A stretch of DNA of 64,000 nt, from contig NC_058519.1 of the NCBI RefSeq assembly GCF_904849725.1, positions 22,861,267 through 22,925,266 of the forward strand, given 5' to 3'. The DNA comes from Hordeum vulgare subsp. vulgare. Taxonomy: Eukaryota > Streptophyta > Magnoliopsida > Poales > Poaceae. Below are positions 42,738 to 54,789 of this stretch, one piece after another. The position numbers were made by a program, and so were the translations under genes. The notes under the pieces were generated by a model. That model had not been told where the DNA came from. It saw nothing but the letters and a program-made list of their open reading frames with translations, and did no database searches. Each line of letters opens with the position of its first letter. The first letter of the stretch is position 1.

Positions 42738-44554
42738 ATGGCGCGGTCATCGTCTCCTATCGCCAACAATGGTTCTTCCACCGAGCAGCGCCGCCTGCTC
42801 CGCGCTCGCCGTTCTTCAAAGCGCGTCACTGCTTTCAGCCCGGAGGCGCTCCGTGGTGCCACCCTTCCCGGTGCAGAGCCAGAGCACCCTGCCGGTGTCG
42901 TCGCTGCCGCCACGGCTCCGAAGCGAGATTCTACTCTCTTTGATGAGACCCTGGCAGTCCATGCCGGGGAGAAGATGGGGAAGAACGGCTCCATGGACAC
43001 AGACTCGATCGCGACGCCGATCGTGAGTGGCACGACGCACTGGTTCAAGAACTCAGACGACCTGATCGCGTTCAAGGAAGGCCGGCGCCACAGCTTCGAG
43101 TACGGTCGCTACGGCAATCCCACCGTGAAGGTCCTGGAGGACAAGATCAGCGCGCTCGAGAGGGCCGAGTCGACGCTGGTCACGTCATCCGGCATGAACG
43201 CCATCGTCGCCACGCTGCTCGCGCTCGTGCAGCCTGGCGCCGGCCACGTGGTGACCACCACAGAGTGCTACAGCGAGGCGCGCGCCTTCATCCGCGACAA
43301 GCTCTCCAAGATGGGCATCAAGGTGACATTCGTCGAGCTGAACGACATGGACATGCTCAAGGCCGTTCTTGACCAGGGCGAGGTACGTTAATTTCCATAA
43401 CATATGTACTCATCATAAATTGATCAGGGTATCTATGCATCTATGTTGGCTGTTTTTCACTCGGTGATGCTTAACTCTGATTGTACAGGTTACACTCTTC
43501 TACACCGACTGTCCGACGAACCCCCACCTGAAGTGCATCGACATTAAGCTCGTCGCGGAGCTGTGTCACCGCAAAGGGGCTCTGGTGTGCATCGACAGCA
43601 CCCTCGCCTCGCCCATCAATCAGAAGCCACTCACCCTCGGGGCTGACATTGTCGTGCACTCCGCCACAAAGTACATCGCCGGCCATCACGATGTGAGTAC
43701 ACATCTTTGCTCACATAATTGCACCGCCATTTTGCTACTCCCTCCGTTTCAAAATAAATGTGGTGGTTTTTGTTTCCAAGATCTCATCGTGTCATTCCAT
43801 TTCAGGTCATCGCAGGATGCATTAGTGGATCTCAGGCGCTCATCTCTAGAATACGTGCGTGGCATCACGACCTCGGCGGCGCCATTAGTCCGGTATGTAC
43901 TACATGTGCTCATTCTTATTCAAGAAAAACTAGATGTTAACTTCTGCATTAAAACTAACCACTCACACTGCAACTTAATTACTACAGGACGCAGCCTACA
44001 TGATCATACGCGGCCTCAAGACAATGGCCCTACGCGTGGAGACGCAAAACCGCACTTCATTGCGCATGGCGCGCCTGCTCGAGAACCATCCCAAGATCGA
44101 GCGAGTGTACTACCCTGGTCTCCTGAGCAGCCCGTGGCACGACATTGCCAAGAGCCAGATGACTGGTTTCGGCGGTGTCATTAGCTTCGAGGTAGCCTCG
44201 GACCTGCATGGTGTCATGAGGTTCATCGACGCGCTGGAGATACCTTTCATCGCGACGTCGCTCGGTGGGTGTGAGAGCCTCGTGCAGCAGCCGGCGGTCA
44301 TGTCCTTCTGGTGCGTTGTTTTTTTGGATTAGTTTACATTTGCATCTCACTACAAACTTATATGAAGATGCATGCAGCATGTATGGTTGAATTTTTTGAC
44401 TTATATGGCATGGATCTTTGTTTTCATCAGGGGTCAGAGTGAGGAGGAGAAATCCAAGAATGGGATCAAAGACAACTTGGTGCGGTTTAGCTTCGGGATT
44501 GAGAAGTTTGAGGATCTTAGGGATGACATTATCCAAGCCCTGGAGAAGATTTAG
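42738..44554 (+). CDS. Cystathionine gamma-synthase-like PLP enzyme, five exons
   Basis: Five exons with GT-AG introns and matching phases: 42738-43382, 43489-43692, 43806-43892, 43988-44310, 44431-44554; 460 aa. It belongs to the Cys/Met-metabolism PLP-dependent family, whose cystathionine gamma-synthase joins O-phosphohomoserine and cysteine on the way to methionine in plastids. Seen: TLFDETLAVHAGEKMG, SFEYGRYGNPT, TLVTSSGMNA, DCPTNPHLKCIDIKLVAELC, the PLP-lysine motif SATKYIAGHHD (Lys codon 43669-43671, aa 276), TGFGGVISFE, SLGGCESLVQQPA, and the C-terminus GIKDNLVRFSFGIEKFEDL. This resembles cystathionine gamma-synthase more than methionine gamma-lyase. The first ~60 residues are Ser/Arg/Ala-rich, as in a plastid transit peptide. 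The MTO1-like motif of canonical CGS exon 1 is not seen. No stops or frame errors; looks functional. The start at 42738 is the first ATG after the TATA box in the correct frame. Confidence 0.92.
43737..43775. mobile_element. Stowaway MITE relic in intron 2
   Basis: CTCCCTCCGTTTCAAAATAA typical of a Stowaway terminus, with no matching second end before the exon at 43806. Intron 2 is only 113 bp, so the rest was lost. Confidence 0.6.
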
Positions 44555-45676
44555 GACACTTCCTGATCATCAATAGTAACAAGGATTTTGACCAAATTAG
44601 CTATGTCGAAACCCTTTTGTACATATGATAGGTAGTTAATTTTTGCTAAATTTCAATGGAGATGGAATTGGTAGGATTTTGTTATTTCTTGAAGGAAGAA
44701 GCTCCAATTTGCTTCAGGCCTAGAACCATATATAATTGGAAGGAGATGAATATACAAGACATGTTACATTCTGTATCACTAGCACAGTCATGGCATAACT
44801 AACATACGAGTCAAAAACCTAGTTTGCCACAGTTTTCTGAACCGCTTGTGCATACTAGTCAGTTAGCTCGAGTCAGCACAAGACGATAGGAAAACCGTTG
44901 GTGAAGAGGACCATCACAGGCGGATCACTGAAGATGCCCACCAGAGGCGCAGTTCTACATATATAAGCTATCCACGGGGTGATGTGTTTTCTCATAGATG
45001 ATTTTACCTATTTTCATAGAAATACATGATACACTAGTGCAAATAAAAAACCGCACCTAAGCGTAGCTAGAATTGTTTCACTAACAGATACTCAAATCAC
45101 AACTAATATATGTAGACCAATAGCAGTTGCCGATCAACATATAAATCTTGATGAGCAGGCCATATTTCCCCAAAATGTTTAAATCATATGGCTAAACTAT
45201 AATTATATTGGTCGAATAAAGTCCAAGCAATCATTTTCAACCAAGCGCATCCATAGTTTATAGAATCCCGCATCTACACACTTATAGTGAGCACCACGTA
45301 AAGATCTAGTGATTCATTCCTCTTGATCGAGAATGCCCCCGAGGGTCAACGTAGTTCATGAACTAACTATCCATAGTCGTCGGACCCATGACATCCTTTT
45401 TCTCGACCGGACATCGATGCTCTAAGTTCTCTAACTGCTGGACCAGGTCGTCCGCCGCCTCTTTATAAAACGCTTATATATTGTTCTTTTCAGGGTAACA
45501 CAAAGGGTGTTATGCTGGTGACAAATAAACGTGTAGCTGGTCACTTGTTGATTTACTAACTATTTTAATCTAGGCCCCTGTATTTTGGTAGGGTCGAATG
45601 CTACTTATGAGCAAACTATGAACAATGGGTGCACTTATATGAAGCAGAAGTCTTCCGAAGATGGAATTGGAGTCAT
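44555..45676. other. Gene 3' flank, no further gene seen
   Basis: Contains the gene's 3' untranslated region (ATATGATAGG and AT-rich sequence after the stop at 44552-44554) and then non-coding sequence. I see no transposon termini or coding domain here. Confidence 0.5.
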
Positions 45677-45884
45677 GGGGTGTTTGGTTGGGATTCCAGC
45701 CAGCTTCCGGCCTCCGGCTTCAAAGCCAAAAGCTCCTATTTAGAGGCTTCCGGCTGCAACTGTGGCTTTCGATTGCGGCTGTGACAAGGATGAAAGCCAC
45801 AGCTGCAGCCGGAAGCCGCTAAATAGGAGCTTTTGGCTTAAAAGCCAAAAGCCGGAAGCTGGCTAGAAGCCCAACCAAACACCC
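45677..45884. mobile_element. Foldback MITE (about 208 bp)
   Basis: Almost the whole element is one inverted repeat: GGGTGTTTGGTTGGGATTCC at the left, GAAGCCCAACCAAACACCC at the right. The inner arms AAAGCCAAAAGCTCCTATTT and AAATAGGAGCTTTTGGCTT also pair. Non-coding; a long hairpin is expected. hAT- or Harbinger-like by style, not decided because no clear target duplication is visible. 45885-46830 has nothing I can identify. Confidence 0.82.
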
Positions 45885-46829
45885 GGCAATCGATCTCACT
45901 TGCCACTTGCAGGCTGCACTAGTGCACCAGCTTGACCAGCTTAAAGTAGTACTGAAGTCTTCCGATGGAATTAGTGCGCGAGCATGCATGTCTGCTCCGG
46001 TACCAACCTCCGCTCTTGGGCTGCATCCACGCTTGCACAACAGCAGCTTGAGTGCTTGACAACATTCATGCATCTCATGCAATACTGCACATGGAAGCCT
46101 AGCGCCCGATGGAGCTTCGCATGCTACAAATGCAGGTCCACTGTTCAGTGGGGTTTCGCTTTAACGTCGTGGTCTTATGGAGGTGTATGGCCGGCATCCA
46201 TGAAGAACTTCAAGAAGGTGACAGATTGGCATACTCGATGGTGAACAAGGTGACATCGAAACTTGTAGTGTCTTATGTGCTTCAGACGTATTAGTAGCTT
46301 TGGCGTCGTCCTTAACTGACAAGTGTCAACACAATTGGGTGACTTGTTTTGCTTTAGGTATGCTGGCCGCCAAGATAATCAAGTTAGAGGCGAAAATTTC
46401 GATATGTTATAGGGAATTAATATCTTCAATCAGCCACGGTGCATGTGGCCACTTAGCTCGCGATGAAGTCTTCCGGTTAAACTAGAGAGGATCATCCACT
46501 AATGTTGTATCTAGCTATCGAAAAATTCTTAGGAAACATCAACCCATAGATCCAATCCACAATACGGCTCCCATAAATTTATCATTCTCGGGGATCATCT
46601 TGTCTGGCAACTGATGCAATGCAGCTATCAAAGTAGCCACAAATTAGCCCGTCCCACGGCACACATCTTCCCAATCACCACCAATGATCGGTAAGCGCCG
46701 AGAATCGCCCTTGGATCGCAATACCTATACAATCTACATTTAGCTCTTGACGTGTAGACACGTCAGTGTATGCATATAACTTGCCAATCATTTGGAAAAT
46801 ATTCACTTGGACACCAATTCCGAAAAGAA

Positions 46830-47335
46830 AATTTTACAAACACAACAAGCCGGTATGAGTAACTTATAAAATTCTGCAGGATAAACAACTTGATTAACTG
46901 CATAGCAGAGATCAATCATTATGCATCATGCATGTTTGAACAATATTTCCATCTTGAGATATTGACTCGGTAAATCTGATTGCACAAAATATTGGAAAAG
47001 AACTTCTCAAAGCGCGTAGTGTGACTCCGCATAGGGCGGTTAAGCCTCATGGTTCATGCACGCTTGATGCATATATATTCCTGTCTTTATAGTGTCACCG
47101 AGTTTGATGGGTGACTCTTGGACCCTATTGAAGATCATCTTAGTGATTGAAATAGCTAATGTGTACAGATTGCATAACTGAATATTGTTAGTTTGCTACA
47201 ATTGTTCACACCTTGGAATTGTTTCGTCCCGGCAGTTAATCCAGTGGTTACATTACCTAGACCTCAAAGTGTCAATGAGGCGTAAAAGACATCAAGTATA
47301 ACTAAAATAATCCAAATGAGTAATACTATAGTTGA
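46830..47335 (-). repeat. Unclassified repeat D1, copy 3 (inverted)
   Basis: Reverse complement aligns with 22130-22450 and 36270-36720: ACTATAGTATTACTCATTTGG, GACACTTTGAGGTC, GTAACCACTGGATTAACTGCC, CAATATTCAGTTATGCAATC, ATCACTAAGATGATCTTCAATAGGGTCCAAGAG, and CATGCATGATGCATAATGATTGATCTCTGC. Together with copy 2 it flanks the gene in opposite orientation. Confidence 0.78.
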
Positions 47336-47539
47336 TCATTACAAATTATTTGATGGCACCTCGCAGATGTAATCAGTAAGTAAGGCCTAGTGACTCAAAC
47401 CAAGTGTCTACAATGAAAACGTACACATGGACTGTAACTCAAATGATATTCAAACTTTGAGAGTTGGCTGGCTGCTTTGACATTTCTCATGTGATGCACC
47501 CCTCTTGTATCGTACGCATTAGTAGCTACTACGGTACTA

Positions 47540-47672
47540 CTCCCTCCATTTCTAAATATATGTTTTTCCTATATATTTCAATACAGACTTACAGACATAT
47601 ATATAGACATATTTTAGAGTGTATGTAGTCTATATTGAAATCTCTAAAAAATCTTATATTTGATTTGCCGTC
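47540..47672. mobile_element. Degenerate Stowaway MITE
   Basis: CTCCCTCCATTTCTAAATATATG at the left; TGTAGTCTATATTGAAATCTC..AAATCTTATATTTG toward the right, with a mutated terminus. 47805-47905 shows the low-copy repeat shared with 33970. 47910-48628 holds no recognised feature. Confidence 0.7.
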
Positions 47673-49125
47673 TGAACCTACTATCAATATTTTAATTTAC
47701 TTAACAAGTTCTAACAAACGATGGACCTTTCCTCACAGCAAAAGAGGATAATTCCAAACATAGACAACATAACAAGAGAATAGGTAAATAAGGGGACTCT
47801 GTCATCAAACACGTATGATTGACGGTTCGGAGAAAATTCCAAGTGCAGTGGCATGGAGAAATTCTCAAAGCACGCGAAACATATTCTTTTCGAGATGAAA
47901 TCGGAGATCAAGGGGGGACAGAATCACAACTATCCATCCACGATAGGTTCACCTCTTTCCTCAGGGCTGAAGGCAGATAGATGCCTAGCTAAGTGTGGCT
48001 CGCTGGAGAGATGAGGGTGGAACTGGGGCATGCATTGGCACGATGGTCACCGACAAGATAAGACGCCAGTCGATTGATACTGCAATGAGCTCTCACCACA
48101 TGCAAGGGAGAAGCAATAGAGATTCATGTCGAGCAGAGTTGCTAGTGTGTTCATCTGTATATAACTATATATATATGACTGGAAACATCCCTCAAAAGTA
48201 TTAACGGTGTCGCCCGCGCAGCGCAAGGTTAGCTTCCGAGAGACCTTTTCTAAAAGCAATGGAAACTTGCCATTTTTATTATTTAGGAGAAGTGGAAATT
48301 TCTTGGTTAAATGCAGAAAGTTGGGTGTAACCGATACAACTGGCCAACATGGTACACATCAGATACACCACACAAGCTGTCGAGGAGAGAAGCACAACCG
48401 AGATAGCACACAAACATCATCGTCATCACTCCTCCTCTAGCAAGCAACTCCAACTTTGGCATCGACATCCATGGACGATCCCCTCGCTACAACAACCCCA
48501 TGAAGCCACAGGGAGACTTCGTCAAATAGTCCACCACACATGCCAACCACATGGCAGCTCTGTATTCGAGGGCGAGCAAAGAAGGGAAATGTGAAAGTCC
48601 GAAGATCACCAAGCGGACCCGCCTACAATTTTTTTTAGAGAGGAGGCATCTGCCCAGCCTTAAATTGAGGCCCTTACAAGGTTCAAACGAAGAAGGGGGG
48701 AAGAAATAGCAAGTATCTGATACTGGCCATCTGGCCATACACGTGACGCAACACGGTAAGGCTAGCAGGAACGGTCCACCTGAAGCACCTCTAACCAGCC
48801 CTACACCGCCAGCCGGAGGTTAGTGCACTTTGCTCGCACCCTTGACGCGAGACCCTTCACGAGGCTTCTATCTTGACGCCTTGCCAGCAGCTTCCACAAC
48901 TGCAATAGAGAAACAATTTTGTACAGTAGGTCAGCTGGGTGCCTAATGAAAGAGCCCTCTATCTATCAAATCTTTATTCCTAGTAGTCCAAAGCGACCAC
49001 GCAATAGCCCCAAGACCCATCCATGCGAGTCGTTTCTTTCTCCCTCTCAGGTCTCTAACGCGGTGATAAAAATTTGAAAAACTAGCCGGGTTCCAATCAT
49101 TCCCAGTCACCTCTCTAATCGCGCT

Positions 49126-51339
49126 TCATACAAATCGTGTCATGATGCAACGAAACAATAAATAATATCTATCCTCACTCTCCCCACACCAGGGACAGTT
49201 CCCATCTCCAGGGCCACGGCGTTTCTGAACTTGGTCCCCAGTAGTAATCCTATTTCGGGCCACTTGCGAGAGAAAGATCCGAATTTTGGTCGGTAAAGGG
49301 ACTTTCCAAATACCAGAAAGATCGCATTGCGGGGACCCCTGAAAAATTTCTTTATATAAAGACCCAGTAGAGAATTGGTCGGAGGGCTCAAGCCGCCAAG
49401 TGACCTCATCTTGCCCATCAAAAAGGTACACGTGCTGGAGATACGAAGAAAGCTCATCCCACTCAATCAAATCAGAAGGGCCAAGGGAGCACCGAAACCT
49501 GGGGTCCCATCGTTCGTGGTGCCACACATCCACCACTCCCGCATTTTGATTCCCAACAATAGCACACAGTCGAGGGAACGCCGCTTGAAGGGGCCGATCT
49601 AGGAGCCAGCGATCCCACCAAAAGGAGATAGATCGCCCATTTCGCACTATGAACTTAGTCCCCAACCATAAAAGAGGTTGTACTTTTGGAATGTCCCTCG
49701 CAAACTGAGATAAAGAGATATTGCGTTTGAACTCAACTCCATCCACATCGAGATATTTCTCCCTTAAAATGTCAAGCAAAAGTCCGCCTTGTCTAGTGAG
49801 GGTTTTCCAAGCCCATTTGGCCATAAGGCACCAGTTCATAATGTTGGTGTTAATCACCCCCAAGCCTCCCACCTCCTTTGGTTGGTAAATGTGTTCCCAC
49901 CTCACCATGTGGTATTTTTGTTTTTGGTTTTCCTTTGTCCAAAAGAATCTCGTTCTCACCCTATCCATTTTGTCATGAACCCTATCCCGAAGCAAGTAGA
50001 AACCCATAATGAACATCGGAATGTTAGTAAGACAATCATTAACCAGAACAAGACGCCCTCCCGATGCAAGGAGATTTCCGTACCATGGCTCTACACGCGC
50101 CTCAGCATTTTCAACCATCGGCTGGAAATCCAACATGGAGAGAGCCCTCACAGAAATTGGCATCCCCAAGTATTTCATGGGTATGGAACCTAGTTCGCAA
50201 TTCATCAGATGGACCGCGCGGAGCTGGGATTCAAGATCACCTCGAGTGAGAAATGCCTCACTTTTCTCAAAGTTAATTTTGTGACATGACGTCTCTCAAA
50301 GCACATGAGGATAAACTTTAGGTTTATAATCTCCTCTCCGAATTTTTGATGAAAATAAGAGTATCATCAGTGTACTGCCCAGTCCATTTAGCTCCATCCA
50401 GGATGGCTGGCAAGGCATCCACCGACACATTAAAAAGCAGCGGAGAAATGGGGTCTCCCTGATGAAAGCCTCTCTTATTTCGAAAATAAGGGCCGATCTG
50501 GCCGTTAAGATTGACAGCCGTTTGGCCCTCCAACTTATCCAAAGGGGGTCAAATCCTTTCTGCAAATCCCTTCTGGCGCAACACCTCCTTAAAAAAATCC
50601 CATCTCAATCTATGATACGCCTTCTCGAAGTCAAGTTTCAGGATAAACACCTCTTCCTTCGTTTGTCGAATCTCGTGCAACACCTCATGGAAAACGGCAA
50701 CTCCGTCTAAGATACTCCTCCCTCTAATAAATGTGGATTGTCCCGAGTCTATAATTATGAGCCATCGGGGCCAACCGTTGCGCGAAACCTTTGGCCAACA
50801 ACCGAAATCTGACATTAATAAGCGTAAGAGGCCGAAACTATCGAATGTTGTCCGCACCCAGGACCTTCGGAATAAGAGCAAGAATGCCATAATTTAGCCT
50901 TTTCACGTCTATTCGCCCCAGTGTAAATTCATGGACCAGTTCCCCAAATTGGGGCCCAACCGTGCTCTAGAATTTCTTGTAAAAAATCACGGGGAACCCG
51001 TCCGGCCCCAGGGCCGTGTTCACTCTCATTGCCTTAAAGTTGGCAGTAATCTCCTCAAGCGAAAACGGTCTGATTAGCACTGAGTTATCCAGCCCAGACA
51101 CCCTTCTATGGCGAATCCACATGTTCGGCCCCAAGGACACAGCTCCGCCTCCAGCTACACCCAAAAGACCTCTATAGAAACCATCGACATGGGTCCTAAG
51201 GGCAGCTTCCTCAGAGAATGTAATCCCGCCATCGTGGAGGAGAGAGATCATGCACCTCCTCCTTCGGCCATTGTCCACCGCATGGAAGAATTCCGTGCTA
51301 GCATCCCCCTTCAGCACCCACTTTTGTTGTCCATGTTGC
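49126..51339 (-). pseudogene. LINE ORF2 reverse transcriptase and zinc-binding C-terminus, broken (copy B)
   Basis: RT motifs appear in order on the minus strand in shifting frames: MLKGDASTEFFHA (51317 down), ALGPDGFPVIFYKKF, RSILDGVAVFHEVLHE, ILKLDFEKAYHRL, RGFHQGDPISPLLFNVSVDAL and YTDDTLIF (the YADD catalytic box as YTDD). Then a long frame 50205-49126 (359 aa) with SIPMKYLGMPI, the thumb/linker and a C-terminal zf-RVT-like CPWCGESEDRYYLLFRC. At least three frameshifts or stops (near 50967, 50890, 50550 and 50290) make it non-functional. Joined to the endonuclease part at 60457-61174 once Angela is discounted. Confidence 0.92.
51335..51339. other. Angela copy B target duplication, left
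   Basis: GTTGC, repeated at 60129-60133. Five bases is standard for Copia elements. Confidence 0.95.
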
Positions 51340-53080
51340 TGTTGGAAATATGCCCTAGAGGCAATAATAAAATGGTTATTATCATATTTCCTTGTTCATG
51401 ATAATCGTCTATCGTTCATGCTATAATTGTATTAACAGGAAACAGTAATACATGTGTGAATGAATAGATCACAATGTGTCCCTAGCAAGCCTCTAGTTAG
51501 CTAGCTCGTTAGTCAATAGATGATCATGGTTTCCTGATCATGGACATTGGATGTCATTGATAACGGGATCACATCATTGGGAGAATGATGTGGTGGACAA
51601 GACCCAATCCTAAGCCTAGCACTAGATCGTATTGTTCGTATGCTAATGCTTTTCTAATGTCAAGTATCTTTTCCTTCGACCGTGAGATTGTGCAACTCCC
51701 GGATACCGTAGGAGTGCTTTGGGTGTATCAAACGTCACAACGTAACTGGGTGACTATAAAGGTGCACTACGGGTACCTCCGAAAGTGCCTGTTGGGTTGG
51801 CACGAATCGAGATCGGGATTTGTCACTCCGTGTGACGGAGAGGTATCTCTGGGCCCACTCGGTAGAACATCATCATGAGCTCAATGTAACTAAGGATTTA
51901 GTCACACGATGACGTCCTACAGAACGAGTAAAGAGACTTACCGGTAACGAGATTGAACAAGGTATAGGTATACCGACGATCGAATCTCGGGCAAGTTCTA
52001 TACCGACAGACAAAGGGAATCGTATACGGGATTGATTGAATCCTTGACATCGTGGTTCATCCGATGAGATCATCGTGGAGCTAGTGGGAGCCACCATGGG
52101 TATCCAGACCCCGCTGATGGTTATTGGCCAGAGAGGTGTCTCGGTCATGTCTGCCTGTCTCCCGAACCCGTAGGGTCTATACACTTAAGGTTCGATGACG
52201 CTAGGGTTATAGGGAATTGTTATAAGAGATTACCAAAAGTTGTTCGGAGTCCCGGATGAGATCCAGGACGTCACGAGGAGCTCCGGAATGGTCCGGAGGT
52301 AAAGATTGATATATAGGACGGATGGTTTCGGACACCGGAAGTGTTTCGGGCATCACCGGGACCACCGGAGGTGGTCCCGGGGGACCACCGAAGGGGGGCT
52401 GCGACCCCAAGAGGTAAGATGGGCTAATTGGGGGTGGGAACCAGCCCCTAGTTGGGCTGGTGCGCCTCCCCAATCAGCCCATGGCGCAGGGGAAAGGAAA
52501 AGAGGGGGGAAACCCTAACTTAGGTGGGCCTTAGGCCCACCAGAGGGGTGCGCCACCCCTCCCCCTTGCCCTGGCCGCCACCCCTCTCCCATCTAAGGGC
52601 TGCCGCACCCCTTAGGGGTGGGAACCCTAAGGGCTGCGCCCCCTCCCGCTTCCCCTATATATAGATGAGGTTCGGGGCTGTTTGACACACGGTTTAATCT
52701 CTCTCTCTCGCAGCCCTGCCCTCTCCCTCCTCCTCTCTGCCGGTGCTTGACGAAGCCTTGCCGGGAGACCTCGTCTCTCCACCAACACCACGCCGTCGTG
52801 TTGCTGGTCTTCTTCCCCAACCTCTCCCTCCTCCTTGCTGGATCAAGGTGCGGGAGACGTCACCGGGCTGCACGTGTGTTGAACGCGGAGGTGCCGTTGT
52901 TCGGCACTAGATCGGAATCGCTGCGAGTACGACTCCATCAACCGCGTTCTAGCAACGCTTCCGCTTAGCGATCTTCAAAGGTATGAAGATGCTCTTACCC
53001 CTCTCTCGTTGCTGGTCTCTCCATAGGAAGATCTGAACATGCGTAGGAAATTTTTTGAATTTATGCTACGTTACCCAACA
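51340..53080 (+). repeat. 5' LTR of Angela copy B
   Basis: TGTTGGAAAT to ACCCAACA. TATA-like TATATATA at 52656-52663. Shares with copy A's 5' LTR the TTATAAGAGATTACCAAAAG state near 52222. Confidence 0.96.
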
Positions 53081-53081
53081 G

Positions 53082-53097
53082 TGGTATCAGAGCCAGG
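53082..53097 (+). other. Primer binding site of copy B
   Basis: TGGTATCAGAGCCAGG, same as copy A. The leader 53098-54351 is non-coding. Confidence 0.92.
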
Positions 53098-54351
53098 TTT
53101 TCTATGCGTAGATTCTATGCACGAGTAGAACACAAAAGTTGTGGGCGATGGTTTGTCAATTTGCTTGCCGTTACTAGTCTTATTCTTTTCCGGCGGTATT
53201 GTGGGATGAAGCGGCCCGGACTGACCTTACACGTACGCTTACGTGAGACTGGTTCCACCGACAGACATGCACATCGTGCATAAAGGTGGCTAGCGGGTGT
53301 CTGTCTCTCCTACTCTAGTCGGATTGGATTTGATGGAAAGGGTCCTTATGAAGGGTAAATAGCTTTGGCATATCATCGTTGTGGCTGTCACGTAGGTAAG
53401 AAGGCGTTCTTGCTAGAAACCCAAATCAGCCACGTAAAACTTGCAACAACAATTAGAGGACGTCTAACTTGTTTTTGCAGGGTTTGACATGTGATGTGAT
53501 ATGGCCAAAGTTGTGATGTTGCATGTATGATGTATGAGATGATCATGTTATTGTAATAGGTTTCACGACTTGCATGTCGATGAGTATGACAACCGGCAGG
53601 AGCCATAGGAGTTGTCTTAATTTATTGTATGAGATGCAACGCCATGTGCTTGCTACTTTTACTTCATTGCTAACGGTTAGCCATAGTAGTAGTGATAGTA
53701 GTAGTTGGCGTGACGACTTCACGAAGACACGATGATGGAGATCATGATGATGGAGATCATGGTGTCACGCCGGTGACGATGATGATCATGCGATGCCTGA
53801 AGATGGAGATCGAATGAGCAAAGATGATATTGGCCATATCATGTCACTATATGATTGCATTGTGATGTTTATCATGCTTTACATCTTATTGCTTAAAACG
53901 ACGGTAGCATAATAAGATGATCCCTCCTAAAATTTCGAGAACGTATTCCCCTAAGTGTGCACCGTTGCGAAGGTTCGTTGTCTCGAAGCACCACGTGATG
54001 ATCGGGTGTGATAGATTCTAACGTTCGCATACAACGGGTGTAAGCCAGATTTACACACGCAAAACACTTAGGTTGACTCGACGAGCTTAGCATGTACAGA
54101 CATGACCTCGAATACAAGAGACCGAAAGGTCGAACATGAGTCGTATGGTTGAATACGATCAGCATGAAGTTGCTCACCATGGTGACTAGTCCGTCTCACG
54201 TGATGATCGGACACGGGTTAGTCAACATGGATCATGTATCACTTAGATGACTAGAGGGATGTCGATTTAAGTGGGAGTTCATACTTAATTTGATTAAATG
54301 AACTTAATTGTCATGAACTTAGTCTAAAAGTTGTCTTTATAAATATTGTAG

Positions 54352-54789
54352 ATGTCCAGTGTCAACCTCAACTTCAACGCATTCCTAGAGAAAAACAAGC
54401 TGAAAGATGATGGTAGCAACTATGCGGACTGGGTTCGCAACCTGAAGCTCATCCTTGAAGCAGCTAAAAAGGCTTATGTCCTTAATGCGCCGCTAGGTGA
54501 CCCTCCCGCTCCCGCAGCAGCGCAGGACGTTCTAAACGTCTGGCAAGCGCGAAGTGATGACTACTCTCTGGTCAGGTGTGGCATGTTATACAGTTTAGAA
54601 ACGGGGCTCCAAAGACGTTTTGAGCAACACGGGGCATATGAGATGTTCCAAGAGCTGAAGCTAGTATTTCAAGCTCATCCCGTGTCGAGAGATATGAAGT
54701 CTCCGACAAGTTCTTCAGCTGTAAGATGGAGGAGAACAGTTATGTCAGTGAGCACATACTCAAAATGTCTGGGTTACACGGTCGTCTAA
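54352..54789 (+). pseudogene. Angela gag N-terminal part, frameshifted (copy B)
   Basis: Same protein and same frame loss as 2246-2683 of copy A, near 54679-54686. A C at 54480 replaces T at 2374 of copy A without changing the amino acid. The shared break shows the parental element was already defective in gag before the block duplicated, so mobilisation would need helper Gag from another Angela element (inference). Confidence 0.88.

Larger units (their letters stand above)
48629..51339 (-). mobile_element. LINE 3' half with reverse transcriptase (copy B)
   Basis: Minus-strand LINE sequence from the Angela insertion point (51339) to an A-tail seen as eight T at 48629-48636, preceded on the minus strand by AGGCTGGGCAGATGCCTCCT. 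The LINE sequence across 60129 and 51339, with the Angela element and one GTTGC removed, reads on in the same frame at the joint (FWKQQ then WVLKGDAST), proving that these are two halves of one LINE. No target duplication of the LINE itself was found. Confidence 0.9.
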
